DNA from: Allodiplogaster sudhausi
Lineage: Eukaryota; Nematoda; Chromadorea; Rhabditida; Diplogasteridae
Direction of reading: 5' to 3'
DNA: 64,000 nt
NCBI GenBank assembly: GCA_945643635.1
Contig: CALZFC010000020.1
Coordinates: 1,096,001 to 1,160,000, forward strand
Part shown: positions 37,558-50,040 of the stretch, one piece after another
How the letters are laid out: each line of letters opens with the position of its first letter
Numbering within the stretch: the first letter of the stretch is position 1
Translations under genes and position numbers: made by a program
Notes under the pieces: generated by a model
Seen by the model: the letters and a program-made list of their open reading frames with translations, nothing else
What the model was told of the DNA's origin: nothing
The model's database searches: none

Positions 37558-38708
37558 CGCTCACTCTTATGCTCCTTCTCTTGTATACTCGCCGTACCTT
37601 GATTTCGCCGTTCTCTACCCGCGAAAAGTGGCTGTCAGACTGATTATTGGGAAACATCAGATCATTTAAGAAGAAATAAAGGGGATCTTGACTTTTATAA
37701 ACATCTCAATTCATTGATTTTTAGCATCTTGTTTAATCAATGAACTTAATAATCATATGATTTCGAAAAGTTATTTGCTCAGATAGCAAATGTATCCTTT
37801 GTGGTACTGTCAAATCAATGATTGATAGCAGTAATTCATAGCTTCCATCCATGGTTCTTCTTTCTCTTTATTCGGCGAATAACGTGAAGAAGAGTGAGAG
37901 AGAGAACGAGAGAGAGTGAGAATGAGAGCGATCGAGAATGAGAGAGAATGAGAAAGAGAAGGAAGGAAGGAGCGCGAACGGCAGCGAGAGTCAGAGGCAG
38001 AAAGCGAGGTAGAGGTAGAGGTAAAGAAAGGACGAGAGGGAATAAGAATGGAACGCGTTGTCCGTGTGATCCTCAATAGATATTGTAAGAACAGAGATAT
38101 TTAGAGATTTTCCATCTCGACAAAAGACACTAGAATACGGCGAGAATAGCTGTAAGATGACATCAAAAATGTCAGAGTTAATAAAAATGGAAGAAAGAGT
38201 GAAATTACTTCAAATTTCTTTGCCGAGAGACTACGTGGCAATCGTTGGAGAGTGAAGAGGACGAAGGAGGAAACGTGATGGTGAAGTTATCGATAAAGAT
38301 GACGGTGGAAGAGCGGTGGAAGGATGTATGGGGAGTCGCGGGAACGGAATATTACTTTCTTCTTTACTTCTCTCTCTCTCTCTCACTTTCATCACTCTTA
38401 ATCTCAAGATGATTCGGCCTGTTTTAACAGTGTTTAACACCGGCTTTCTTTTTCTTCTTTCCTTCTCAGTGCGCGTCACGCGCTGCCCTTCTGGCCTGGT
38501 GCATTCTTGTAATTCCCGTTCACTTCCGAGTGCCGTTTCGCGCCGCATTCCTTCGTTATTTATGTTAGAAGTGTTTCTGTCGCATCCTATACCTGCGTTT
38601 TCTGTTGCTCACATTTCTCATGATTTCAGACTACTTTGGTCTCGTGATCGCAAATGATTTGTTATATTTAATAAAGAAGAGAGAGAGAGAGGGCGTAAAG
38701 AGTACAAA
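37401..38708. other. Intergenic, upstream of bcc-1
   Basis: CT-rich (37430-37565) and GA-rich (37885-38040) tracts; no gene recognised. Confidence 0.5.
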
Positions 38709-41700
38709 ATGACGGACGACGAGGAGGACGTAAGCGGAGGAGGCGAGCGGCTGCAAGTCGATCGAAAGCGGCTCGAGGCTATGATCACTGGTCAGCAACA
38801 AAAGTTATCATTCTAGAAATCAATCGATATGCCCCAATCTATTCAAAATTTACTCATTAACAACACATTGGCACAGTTACATTAGAGAAATTAATATTTT
38901 TGATTAATAAACACAAAACCGAGTCGATCGAATTGAATCGTTTAGGCAAGCCTGTCTATGGGACGTCTATCCTTTTGCCAAATGCGAACGACTTTTTTGA
39001 CAAGGTGAGCAAAGTTCCTGGTTCGTGGTTTTCGTGTGGAAATGATTGTTTTACAGCAAAATAGCTGCCCTGTCAATGAGCTTTTCTATTAGTTTTATAA
39101 ATATTTATGTATATTTGGACGCATAATTGTATTCAGTCAATAATCATAGTCAAGGAATCAGTCGATGTCCTCATTATTTCCTCCTCCTTTCATTCGTCAG
39201 GTGGCGAGCCTGTCGGGTGCGCAGATTCTATGGCCGCGAGAGCTGAAGATTGGCGCAAAGACGAAGAAGGATCCGTACGTCAAGATCATCGGCACACCCG
39301 AACAGGCCAGCTTCAGTTTATCAGTCAATAAGTCAATACACTTTGATAAGTTATTAATCATATCTACCGTATTTTCTCTATTAGTACACCCGGGGGTTCT
39401 CTTTTTCAAAACCCTTGCGGGGGAGGGGCACTATTAGAGGGAGGGTTCTATTAGAGGGAGGGGTACTATTTTTCAATGTGAGAGACTAAAAGTTTAATAA
39501 CAACATTTTATTCCCAAAAAAAGAAGAATCGTAGCCCTAATTCAATGGAATCACTGGAATATCCGTTTTACAACAGATTTATCATGAATTTGGCATCAGT
39601 TCATTGGTAAAAGCACCGGATGCCTAAAGGTTCTATTCGAGGTATATCTAGAGCTGAAGTAGTAGGCTATTTGGGGGGGGGGTACTATTGGAGGGGGGGG
39701 GGTTCTACTAGAGGGAGGGGTTCTATTTTTCAATGGCATTTTCAGAGGGGGGTACTATTAGAGGGGGGTTCTAATAAAGGGGGGTTCTAATAGAGAAAAT
39801 ACGGTAAGTTCAAACGTTCCAATGATCAAAGTAATGCGTAATATAAAAATAAAGTCTATTACATATAGTCTTCAGGTGGACAGCGCTCGTCAACTCATTT
39901 CGGCGACTCTTCAGCGAAAAGTCATTAACGTTTAATTTTCTTTCTTTATTGATTTATTGTTTCTTCAATTATCGATTGATTGATTGATGCCCTCTTTTTC
40001 CAGCGTGATCGCGTGACGCTGAAGTTGCTGATCGCGCACGAATCACATTCGCACATCATTGGCCGAGGTGGACGAGGCAGCAAGCGCATCATGCAGGCAA
40101 GTATAATTAAAGTACTTTTTTTTAAATTTCATTTTATATTTATTTATCTACCTTTGTTTCTTCATAATTTTTCTAATTATTTAATATGTAGCTCTCAATG
40201 AATAGCTTAAAAAGTGTGCTTTCTTTAGTTTTTCATGGTTCGGGAACTCAAAAAAAGGAAAAATATATACATATGAATGTAGTAGAGCTTTGACAAAAAT
40301 GTATGCGCAGGCATCCGCGTGTCACATCCACTTTCCGGACGCCAATCGACATGGAAGGTTTCGAAAACTTTTTTTTTCTAAATTTTAGCAGCAAAATAAA
40401 ATGTTGTACTTTTCTGAGTTCTCTCAAGCCTGAACAATCATACGTTATCGTTGTAGCAATGGCTACGTTGACGCGTCGCAGCCAATGGATGAGATCAAGG
40501 GCGATCAGGCTAGTTTCCTATTTTTTAAGACAAGAAATTCAGATTCAAGGCTTCATACATATCTAGCTTTATGGTTATCAGGGAAAGGTAGCTTAATTTT
40601 TCACCTTATATCTTCAAAAGATAATTGCTTCGATAAATCAATAAATCAATTAAAATAATCTACTTAAAGGAGATCCGAATCGAATAAATAGTGTCTTGTT
40701 TTTTCGCCTTATTTGGTCGGGTTGTGCTAGAAACTTCGATTGCAAGTGTCCCGAAGTCACAAAAACCTTCATACCCTGAGGAAATTAACACTGTTTTCTA
40801 CTTTGAATTCCCAAATATTTTATTTTCCCGCCATTTTCAAAAATTTTTGACAGAGCAACACCGTGGCCGCTGAGGCCAACAGAGTCATGCCCATGAATTG
40901 CATACATATGGTGCGCGCAGTCAACATTGGCCGGGTTTTTCTTAACACGTTGGCTCATCTTGCAGTGGTGCAAACCACAAGTTTCTCGGGAGAGAGGCAA
41001 GAGGCAGTAGCACCATTTCTGGTGATTCTTTGCTCCGTTCTTTTTATCATTCCGTCCAAATCCGTCAGGGACTTCGTGTTTGGAGTTTTTCCCTTAAGGT
41101 CTCCTTTAAACTAAACACTGACGAATGCATAAAACAACCGGATGCCTTCGAATAGCTCCATTTTATTGAAGGTTAGCGTCACGGGCGCTCCAGAACACGC
41201 CGAACGAGCACGCGTCCTTCTAAGGGTAATAATCAAAACTAATATATACATTTTGACAAAAGAAAATCCTTGCCAACAACTCTTTTTTTCTTCAAAACGT
41301 TGACTTGTCAGCCTAAAAAAATTGTTCATTTCCTTTAGGAGAATAGCTTAGTGGTCGTTTCGTTCGAGCTGCCTTGGTTCGGGCCGAATCCACCGCCGCT
41401 GCCGACGCTCTTGCCTCAGGTTTAGATCATTTTTCAATAATGTAATATGAAAGGAAATCAATATAAGAAGGAAATTCAATTAATAAATCAATGAAAATAA
41501 ATTTACATCAAATTAAATGGGCCATATAGATCACGGCGAGCATCAACTCGCTGCCGCCCGCGTGGATCATCACGCTGCGCTCCGCGACGCAGGATGTCGC
41601 TTTCCTCAAAGAGTCCATCTCCATCATCACGGCCAAGCTAGTGCCGCATGTAAGGCAGATTCTTTACTACATATATATCTTCTTTTCTCTTTGCTAATTT

Positions 41701-44700
41701 TACACAATCAATCATATTTTTCCTAAGGAAAGGAAAAAAATCAAAGATAATGCGATATATGTACTGCGCTAAATTCAAGGACTGTGAGTTTGAGAAAGTG
41801 TGCATGTTTTATTCGATTCTCTCAAGGCTTGCTGGACGCCCGAATTGCGCGCGGAATTTCGGTCGTCCGCCTTGCTGCTACAGCCGCAGGCCACTATGCT
41901 TCGAACGTTAGCGCGTCTTGCTTCTCTCATTCTCTTTGAGATCTAATTTAACCCTTCCTCCTTGTATTACAACCCACACACCTCTAATAGCAACACCCCA
42001 ACGAACCTCTCGAAGAATAGTATGTAGCTCTCCCTAAATTAGAACCCTCCCTCTGAAAACAATAACCATTGATATAACACAAGTCTAATTTCTCTTGCTA
42101 ATTTGCATGAAAACCCTTTCTGATTGTAAAGTTTGTTTTTGATGTTCAAGATAAGTATATGTGTTGAAAGTGCCCCTCCCTCGAACGGTGGCACTGAAAA
42201 ATGGTGCCAACGGGGTTCAATTAGAGGAAATATAATACTACGCTCTCTGCCTGCTAATTGTTTTCGTATTTTTCGCTCATTAAAGAAAAAAAAACAAAAA
42301 TTCGAACGAATGACTGAATATTTGGCGCGTTGCCAAAATGCAGGCTCTTCGAGCTCGCCGAATTCGAGAACGTCCGCGTGCGTCTGTACAGCGAGCAGCG
42401 ATCCGTGCTAATGTGCGGCTCATTCGAGGGCGTCGTGCGCGTCCGCGAGTTTCTCATCGTTAGTCGCATTTTCTTAAAGCACAACAAAGTACTTGTCTAG
42501 GCCATACTGACAATTCAATCAAGAGCATCTATAATTTTGAAGTGTGTTTACTAGTTAGGTCATATGCTTGGACATGACATAGAAAAAGGAATAGATATTA
42601 GCATGAAAAATAAAATGATTTTATATATAGAGTAATTAAATAAGAAAATTAAATAAAAGTAAATAATTAAAATAATTTTCGATTTCAGCAGCAGCTGCCA
42701 GTCACGCTGTGCTTTGACTGCCCGAACGAGCGGCTGCCCGCGTCGCTCAAGGAGATCGAGAAGCAATTCGACGTCGAAGCGACCGTCAAGAGGCGCACAT
42801 CGATGCTCGGCGGCGCAAGTTCGGCCGCCGCGGCTGCTGCAGCCGCCTATTCAACTTCCGCCGCTGATCATTCTGTTCGTTCTCTTTTAAAGTAGTCTCA
42901 CACTTGACTTCGCGCCTTTTGGCCCGACACAAGTGCAAGAGAGCATGCGATTTAGAGAGACGCTACAGCAATGGTCAGGAAAATTCAAATTGGTAATGAT
43001 TGTGTTTCGTGCACCGTTGATATACTAAGTCTTTTTTCGTTCAACACGTCTAATTTCATATGCTTCTTTCTGCATAAATACACATTGACCTGCAACATTT
43101 TTGTATGAAAATTTATACAGAAAAAGATGTAAGATTCATTTTTAAAAATATTGCATTATTTATTGACGACAAATTATGTAAATTGTGTGTACATACAGGT
43201 GATCGTCCTGCGTACTCGCGAAGAGCACGTCGCGCGTCTCTATCACACACGCGAGCACATCCTCGGTCTCGAGCACAGCGAGCGGCCGCTTTCTCAAGCG
43301 GCGCTGGCGTCCACCTCCGAGGCCGCCAATTCGGGCGCCGGCACCCATCCAATGCATCAGCCGGCACCACCAATCGAGGCAGCAGATGCGAACGGCGATG
43401 TCAACGGCAACGAAATGCTCTTTCGTCAGATCAGATATTCACTCTATCATTTATCTTGATCGATCGCAAACTAAGAAAATCATGTGAATATTACTAAATT
43501 TACTGTTAAAAAATTTAATTAAAGTAAAATAATTAATGAATGAATGAGCTTTCGCGAGGACACATCGAGGTGAAATGGTAGAAATTTTCATTTTATTTCG
43601 TACGAAAACCCGAATCCAATCTAATAGCATTTTCCTGTCCATTTTCTCTCTAAATCTCGCCCTTGTCTCAGGGAAAAGTGACGCGAATTCAAGATTAGGT
43701 TGTTGGCTCCTTTAATCGATTGTTATTATCTTGGCTAATCAGGGAATGGATAGATAAATGGATAATAAAAAGAATTGGAGATGCCCTCGTGGACGCGGAT
43801 ATTTCGTCGCTCGAGCAGCAATTCGCGAGTGCTGCCGTCGCCTCATCTCCGAACACCATTCCTCAGCGCCCGTCGTCGCTGCTGTCGCCGAATCCAATGG
43901 ACTCTCCCATCGCGCACTCCCTACTCAAAAGCGCCAAAGAGATTGACAACAACAAGAAGAGGTTTTTGCTACTTTGTCCTTTTTTCCTCTTAAAATCGGC
44001 CAGTCAAGTTTACTCATTTTTTTTATAATGATTTTTAAATTAGTTTACTAAAGTGTCAAGGAAATATGGCAACAGAATACGAAAAAAAACTGTAAAAACT
44101 GAAACAATGTTGTTTGATATATCAAACAGTGAAAAATATTGTTTGATATTGCTTCAGTTTTGCGCCAAAACAACGATGTTTCAAACAATTTTTGTTGTTG
44201 TGTAAACACAGGATTACAATGGTGTCCGGGAAAGAAAGGAAATATCTGACAATGAGGAAAATACAGATTTAGACCTTTCAATCGATCTTTAAGCCACAAT
44301 TTGTTTCATATGGGAAGTTTCAAATGATACCTCCTCTTACGTTCAGCGAAAGCAAGACCAGTGCACATAACAGCAAGATGACGAAATAAGATGAAAGATC
44401 AAAATTAGCTTGCTGGTAATTCAAGATGCGAGATCCGCGTAGACAACAAAACGAATTGAATATTGCGGGAGATTGCGCATTCGAGACACTTGATAGTACT
44501 CTATGGATAGTTAAAACCGGTTGTGGAGGAAGATAAAGAGAGAAAGAATGAGAGAGTGAGAGAGAGTGAGAGAGAGAAGGAGCTTTTCGTGGGAAGACAA
44601 CGAGATCGAGAAAGCGAGGTAGTGAAAGAAATATAGAGATAAAGACAAAGAGATAAAGACACAGAGAGAGAGAGAGAGACAGAGAGAGAGAGGGAGAGTT

Positions 44701-47402
44701 AATGAACAATACAAATATGCTACTCAACTTTCTCTTCTCTTTTCACAGCGAAATCTGGCGTACGGACGAGGGTGTAATGGCGCGTCAGGAGCTTCTTCTG
44801 AAGGCGAATCGAGGTACCACTTTTTTATCGTAGTAATTCTTGCCACAATCTTTGCCGTATGGTTCCGAAATTATTTTTTTCCAAACGAGATGTTTTTTAG
44901 ATATCGTTTGCATACTTTGCAACGCATTGGTTAGAAGATGGCGCAGATGAATTTTTTTATATTCATAGTAGTTTTTAAAACACAGAAATAAAGAGATTGA
45001 GAGAAAATATCATATATAAAGCACATTTGAGAGAAAGAAATTGTTCTATATAGTCAAAGGGGAGCAAAAGTTTATTTTAGCCGTCTTCGACTCCTCCTTC
45101 CATCACATTCGATATCCGACAGATCTCTGGTCGGGTCTCGGCTTCTCCGCTTCCCTTCCGGCTGATCTGATCCGCGCGGCCGCCGCGTCTGACGCACACG
45201 TTGAGACCGACGAGCATGGTAGGTTCAGCAAGATTTACAACTTTAAAGTTGTATAACACACATATTTTAATAATGAAGAAGAAGCAAATCATGTTGAAGC
45301 TAAAATAAAGGTATACAATAATTATTAATATAGGTAGTAATAAAAATAGTAAAATAACGAATTAGGCACATACATACATACTTATGCTTGTATGTGGTCA
45401 ACGAAGAAAAAAGAAACCAATACCAGAAGACGATGAGCACGACTTCTCGCGCGAAGGCTCTTCGTCGTCTTCGTCGCTGTCGTTGCTGCACAACAGCAGC
45501 TCTTCGCCCCTCGCGCTCCCGGCCGGACTCGCCGGCTCGAACAGCTTCCATAGCTCGCCGTCGCGCACAGTTAGGGCTACTTTTTTTTCTTTTTTTTTGA
45601 GGCTTCACAACAAATTGACGCGCGCTGATCCAAGCTGCAATAAGAGATTTAAAAAAAAATCCATTCTTGAATTCATGCCTTTTTGCACAAGCCCGGGAGA
45701 GCGTGTATGATTTAGAGAGACCCGGATACAATGGTCAGGAAAATTCAAATCGATGTCTTTCGTGTTCCTTAAAAGCGAATGGAAAGCGAGGAGTTTTGAT
45801 GAGATGGAGAGGCTTTCAAAGATGATTAAGAAAAAATGATCTGGCAGGGAGTTCGGGCTCTTTTGAAGCGAGAGAGTGCTTGCTTTTGAGACTATGATAT
45901 TCCGGGAAATTATGACTCCTTTAATAATAAAGGAAGGAAATGATTAGTTTGCAAGTAGAGACTCACGCTGGATTTTTGCATACGAATTAAGAGAGCCTAC
46001 ATAAGCTCCGCCCACCGAGCTAACGGACATTATTTTCAATTGTCGTCTGTGCAGGGACTCGCGAGCGTGATCGAGGACGAGGAGCTGTCGGAGTACAACA
46101 CATCGACGCTTGACTTCTCACGCAAGCAGCGCATGCCATCGAAGAAGAAGAAGCTGCTGGTGGCGACGGCGCCTGCCATGGCGGCCACCGCAGCCACGAA
46201 TCCGCCGCCGAGGCAGAGCAGTCAGCAAAGACTTTTTTGAACGTCGCTCATTTAGCCATACCCAGACCGACGTGCAATTTTACGGCCATTTTTCTTCTGA
46301 AATTGAGATCGGCATTGGCTCATCACTGTTTTGTGTCATACAGCAGGTCTATATCCTTTGTATCCAATAAGATCTCTGAGTTTTTTTTTCTTCGTAATCA
46401 TAACGAAACTTGTTGATGTCGCCTTGTGAATTTCCTCTTTAAAAAGTTTTTATGAAGAAATTGTTTATAAACACTTTTTTCCCACCAACATATTGCTTCA
46501 TAATTCAGATTCCTTCTCCGCATCGTCCTCATTCTTCGAGACGGCGTCTCCGATCGGGCACGACCTTCCATGGGACGTCGACGTCTTCCGCGACCCGGCC
46601 ATGGTGCTCGCGCAGCTCGGCTGCTCCGAGTATCTGCCGCAATTTCGCGCGCAAGAGGTTCATTCGACTAACCACACTCTCCAAGTTTTTTTATTCTTCC
46701 ATTCAATAATTCAAGTCTTCAATAATTGAAAAAAAATTCGTTAAGACCAGCTCGTCATGACAGATAGTGGCTTTTTTTGTTACTTGGATGAGTGTATCTA
46801 ATTTATGCTCCTTGTATACATTTAATTTTTGAGGGAAAAAAGCATCCGCATTTAATCGGGTTTTTAACGATTGGCCACAAAGCGATTGATTGAATGAACA
46901 AATGATATATTATTATGTCGGGAAAACAAATTTATAGATTGATTGACTAAATAAAATGATTGTTTGATTGATTCCAGATTGACATGCGCGCCCTTCTCCT
47001 TTCCGATGAGCAGAGTCTCAAAGAGATTGGCGTCGCGACGGTCGGCGCAAGAAAGAAGATTGCGCACGCAATCCTTAGTCAGCTTTGAAACTTCTTGAAG
47101 ATCTGAATGAGTGCTATTTTAAAACTATTTTCTACATAATTTTCAATTAAAATAAAATAAAAGGATAATTCTAATTCTGAGCTATGAAAAGTTGCTTTTG
47201 AGAGTACTTTTAAAAAGGAACCATGAATCCGTGAGAGCGAACGGCTAAAATAATTTTTTCCATGTATTCAATTTTCAAATATGTTAAGCCTTAATTAATT
47301 AACATTATACATTACGAAAAGTTTATTCTGTGAACATGAAGCTTTAAAAAAAACATTGCAGAGCTTCGCGAGTCGGCGCGAGCGAAAGGCTACGACATCT
47401 AG
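38709..47402 (+). CDS. bcc-1: Bicaudal-C homologue (KH + SAM RNA-binding protein)
   Basis: About 22 exons: 38709-38790, 38946-39004, 39201-39305, 39876-39920, 40004-40096, 40311-40357, 40457-40508, 41172-41225, 41339-41419, 41530-41649, 41827-41906, 42344-42458, 42689-42874, 43199 to about 43394, 43781-43961, 44749-44813, 45081-45218, 45427-45569, 46055-46220, 46509-46657, 46978-47077, 47362-47402; about 765 residues. A KH domain with GXXG loop (SHIIGRGGRGSKRIMQ, then CHIHFPDANR) lies at residues about 98-180, with KH-like segments around it to about 310. A poly-Ala and Ser-rich linker follows, then PTDLWSGLGFS and a C-terminal SAM domain (about 690-755: LAQLGCSEYLPQF, LKEIGVATVGARKKI). BicC proteins bind mRNA 3' UTRs and recruit deadenylase; SAM polymerises. 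Donors after exons 3, 5 and 7 are GC. The exon 14-15 junction is uncertain. Without the last splice, the frame ends in TGA at 47086. Confidence 0.9.
39385..39805 (+). repeat. G-rich minisatellite in bcc-1 intron 3
   Basis: Degenerate units of the form TTCTATTAGAGGGGGG or GGTACTATTAGAGGG recur many times, with G runs up to 11. Related, diverged complement-strand sequence (CTCTAATAGCAACACCCC) occurs near 41980-42060 in intron 11. Confidence 0.85.
42905..42992 (+). repeat. Dispersed repeat, copy 2 (bcc-1 intron 13)
   Basis: Shares GAGAGCATGCGATTTAGAG and GTCAGGAAAATTCAAATTG with copies 1 and 3. It begins about 30 bases inside the intron. Confidence 0.75.
45668..45755 (+). repeat. Dispersed repeat, copy 3 (bcc-1 intron 18)
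   Basis: TGAATTCATGCCTTTTTGC, GATTTAGAGAGACC and GTCAGGAAAATTCAAATCG match the other copies. It starts within 100 bases of the donor. Confidence 0.75.
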
Positions 47403-48629
47403 TGCTGGCGTTACTGCAGCAAATACCTTTTATGATTAACATTTGCATACTCCTACTACATATAATCCTGTAATCCTGTATACTGCACACCCTCCATATG
47501 GATTAGAACGAAGGCTTACATTGGTGTGATCGTAGTTCATTGATATTTCACAGCTATCACCGGAATAAAAAAAAGAAATGGCAGAAGTTTGAGCCAGCGT
47601 ATCTGTCTCTTTTTCTTACGTTGGTGGTTCTCATTTAATTACATACCTACTCGCTCATATTTACTCGCTCCCTCAATGACAATTGCTTCATGACCAGTGC
47701 CATTACAGCTGTCCTTGCCATTACCTAACTATGTATATTTCAGTAGTTGAAAGATATCACGGTTACAATTCTCAGTTGAATAATAAAGTCGTAATAATGA
47801 TATTGTGTTTCGATTGAAAACATTGGTCTGCAGACGTAATTTCCGGCTTTCGAGCGTCTGTACATAGTTCGACTTGCAGCGAAGCTATAGAACGCTATTT
47901 ACAATTAGGGTCCATTTAGCAAAAAGATATTACAAAATGTTATGACTATGCTCCGATGGCGTTGCCTATTAGACAGTTCAAGGTCTTTCCGTTGAAGACC
48001 AGGTATTTACATATGCCGTCATTATATTCAACTTGAATGAAAAAAAATTCGAGATACGCAAATTTATAGTAGTATTGTGACAAAGAAAAGTTAAAATAGA
48101 CTTGTTGCGCCCAATGACAATAAAAGAACTATCAAGGGATATTTGCAGTTTTCTCTTATTGTTGTCTCGCATGAACTCTTGCACAGTTTCTTTCCTTCTT
48201 TCTAGGTCGTTATGTATACCCGCCTTAATCGAAATTACTTCCTTTCTTTGTCAATGTTCAAAGTATGCACAAATGAACTAGCAATAAAGTAATTTATGCC
48301 CAAAAATTACAACTACTGAAAAAGGCTAGCATGTGAAGGAATCCGGAGCGGCTGAAAAGTGAGATCAAAGCCTCTCATTTCATAAGAGATCCAAGCCTCT
48401 CATTTCATAAGCTGACCTCCTTCCCAAGCGTCGTCCAAGGGAACCAAAATACAAGTATATCGAATTCAATAATTTCCAGCGGAGCAATGCACAGCATTTT
48501 TCACTGACGACATAGCAGACCCAGCAGTCAGGCATACTCTGGAAGTTGTTCCAACAAACAATTTACCATATTTGTTTATCGGAGGGCTGAGAGTTTTTTA
48601 AGAATTGGGAGAGCGAAGAGATGGGAACT

Positions 48630-49184
48630 TCAGGGGTTGTACTCGATGGGGAGGTTCTTGCGGCGGACCATGCCGTCGCCCTGGAACCACTCGCGGCGGA
48701 ACTGCTTGGCAGCGCCGTCCGGAGTGTTGGTCCACTCGATGGTGATGCGGTCGTTGTTGGTGTCCTCCTGCAAATCACTGTAAATTATATATATACATAT
48801 ATTTTTTTTAATTTTGAAAATATTTAAGTTTCTTTTTTTCGACTAAACCATACCTGTCCATAGGCGAAGGCATCGCAGGAGACAGCAACGAGAACGGGCT
48901 CCTTGGGATCGAGGACACCGCTGGCCGGGTCGACACCGAGACGCTTCATGTTCGTGGTCTTGAAGGCCCAGCCGATGCGGCGCGCAGAGGTGTTGACCAC
49001 CTGAAATTAGAAACAATTATTAAAATGTTTCCTAATAAGGAATGGTGAATTCAAAATTCAGATATGGGAACTGATGAAAACAAACCTTGATGTGGTAGGT
49101 GTGCTTGTCGTCGTACGGCGCGTTGAAGACGACCTTGGCGTTAGGCTGAGTGACGATGTCACCAGGGGGAACGGACTGAGCCAT
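48630..49184 (-). CDS. msp: Major sperm protein
   Basis: Three exons, 49184-49086, 49000-48854 and 48767-48630, give exactly 127 residues, the standard MSP length, starting [20 protein letters not shown] and ending [11 protein letters not shown] polymerises into the fibres that drive amoeboid sperm crawling and is also an oocyte-maturation signal; [16 protein letters not shown] and [19 protein letters not shown] are hallmark stretches of its Ig-like fold. Two short introns interrupt it. A TATA box precedes it on the minus strand at 49260-49267. It lies on the left arm of a palindrome; the other arm holds an exon-1-less copy. Confidence 0.97.
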
Positions 49185-49259
49185 GGCTTAGAGAAGTGAA
49201 GAGGAGAGGAGAACAGCGAAGCACAGACGGCGACTGATGGAAATATCTCTGGAGAGCTC

Positions 49260-49267
49260 CTTTTATA
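49260..49267 (-). promoter_or_regulatory. TATA box of msp gene
   Basis: TATAAAAG on the minus strand, about 75 bases before the ATG. It is mirrored by the same motif at 49611-49618 on the plus strand. Confidence 0.75.
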
Positions 49268-49610
49268 CGCATTTTTCAGCCTGAAATTTTACATTTTATC
49301 TGAAGTGCATCGAATTGGTTAATTAAATTTGCGGTTATTTCGCTATTATGCAGAACAAAGATCAAATTTGCAGAATATATGATGGGAAAATGTGCAAAAC
49401 TTATGTTTTCCTTGCAAAGTTCAATGTACTATGCATACATTCATAACATTAATACTATCTAAATTAATTTATTTTGGCAAGGAGTTCGCGACTTTCACTG
49501 ACTTGTTTTTGAAACATTGATCTTTGTTCGGAGTTCTTGAGAAATAAACATAAATTTAGCTAAATCGCTGCGCTTTTGCGGAAATGTAAAATTTCAGTCT
49601 CATAAATTCG

Positions 49611-49618
49611 TATAAAAG
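49611..49618 (+). promoter_or_regulatory. TATA box facing truncated msp copy
   Basis: TATAAAAG, the palindromic counterpart of the left TATA box, now only about 30 bases before the first retained msp coding sequence. This suggests the right copy could still be transcribed. Confidence 0.6.
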
Positions 49619-49644
49619 CCGGTTTCTAGGTTTCTTTTTTTTTT

Positions 49645-50040
49645 GTTCAACACCTCTGCGCGCCGCATCGGCTGGGCCTTCAAGACCACCAACATGAAGC
49701 GCCTCGGAGTCGACCCGGCCAGCGGCGTCCTCGATCCCAAGGAGCCCGTCCTCGTTGCTGTTTCCTGCGATGCCTTCGCCTACGGACAGGTATGGTTTAG
49801 TCGAAAAGAAGAAACTTAATTATTTTCAAAATTAAGACTTACTCTACAAAATAATCGCAAAAAATATAAAAAAAATGAAGTTTAATTTAATCATGATTCC
49901 AGGAGGACACTAACAACGACCGCATCACCATCGAGTGGACCAACACCCCGGACGGCGCCGCCAAGCAGTTCCGCCGCGAGTGGTTCCAGGGCGACGGCAT
50001 GGTCCGCCGCAAGAACCTCCCCATCGAGTACAACCCCTGA
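49645..50040 (+). pseudogene. msp copy lacking exon 1
   Basis: Exon 2 (from 49648, [14 protein letters not shown], to 49789) and exon 3 (49903-50040) are complete, with intact splice sites and a TGA. Exon 1 (33 residues) is absent. Compared with the full gene I count seven differences in exon 2 and three in exon 3, all synonymous. The first in-frame ATG (49694, MKRLGVDP) would give 77 residues, lacking the N-terminal strands of the fold. Either exon 1 was lost very recently, gene conversion maintains the arms, or the deletion is an assembly error. Confidence 0.85.

Noticed and set aside
40857..40912. Possible bcc-1 exon reading SNTVAAEANRVM
   Set aside because: It resembles a KH-domain end, but exon 7 joins in phase to exon 8 at 41172, which supplies that segment; no compatible splice was found.
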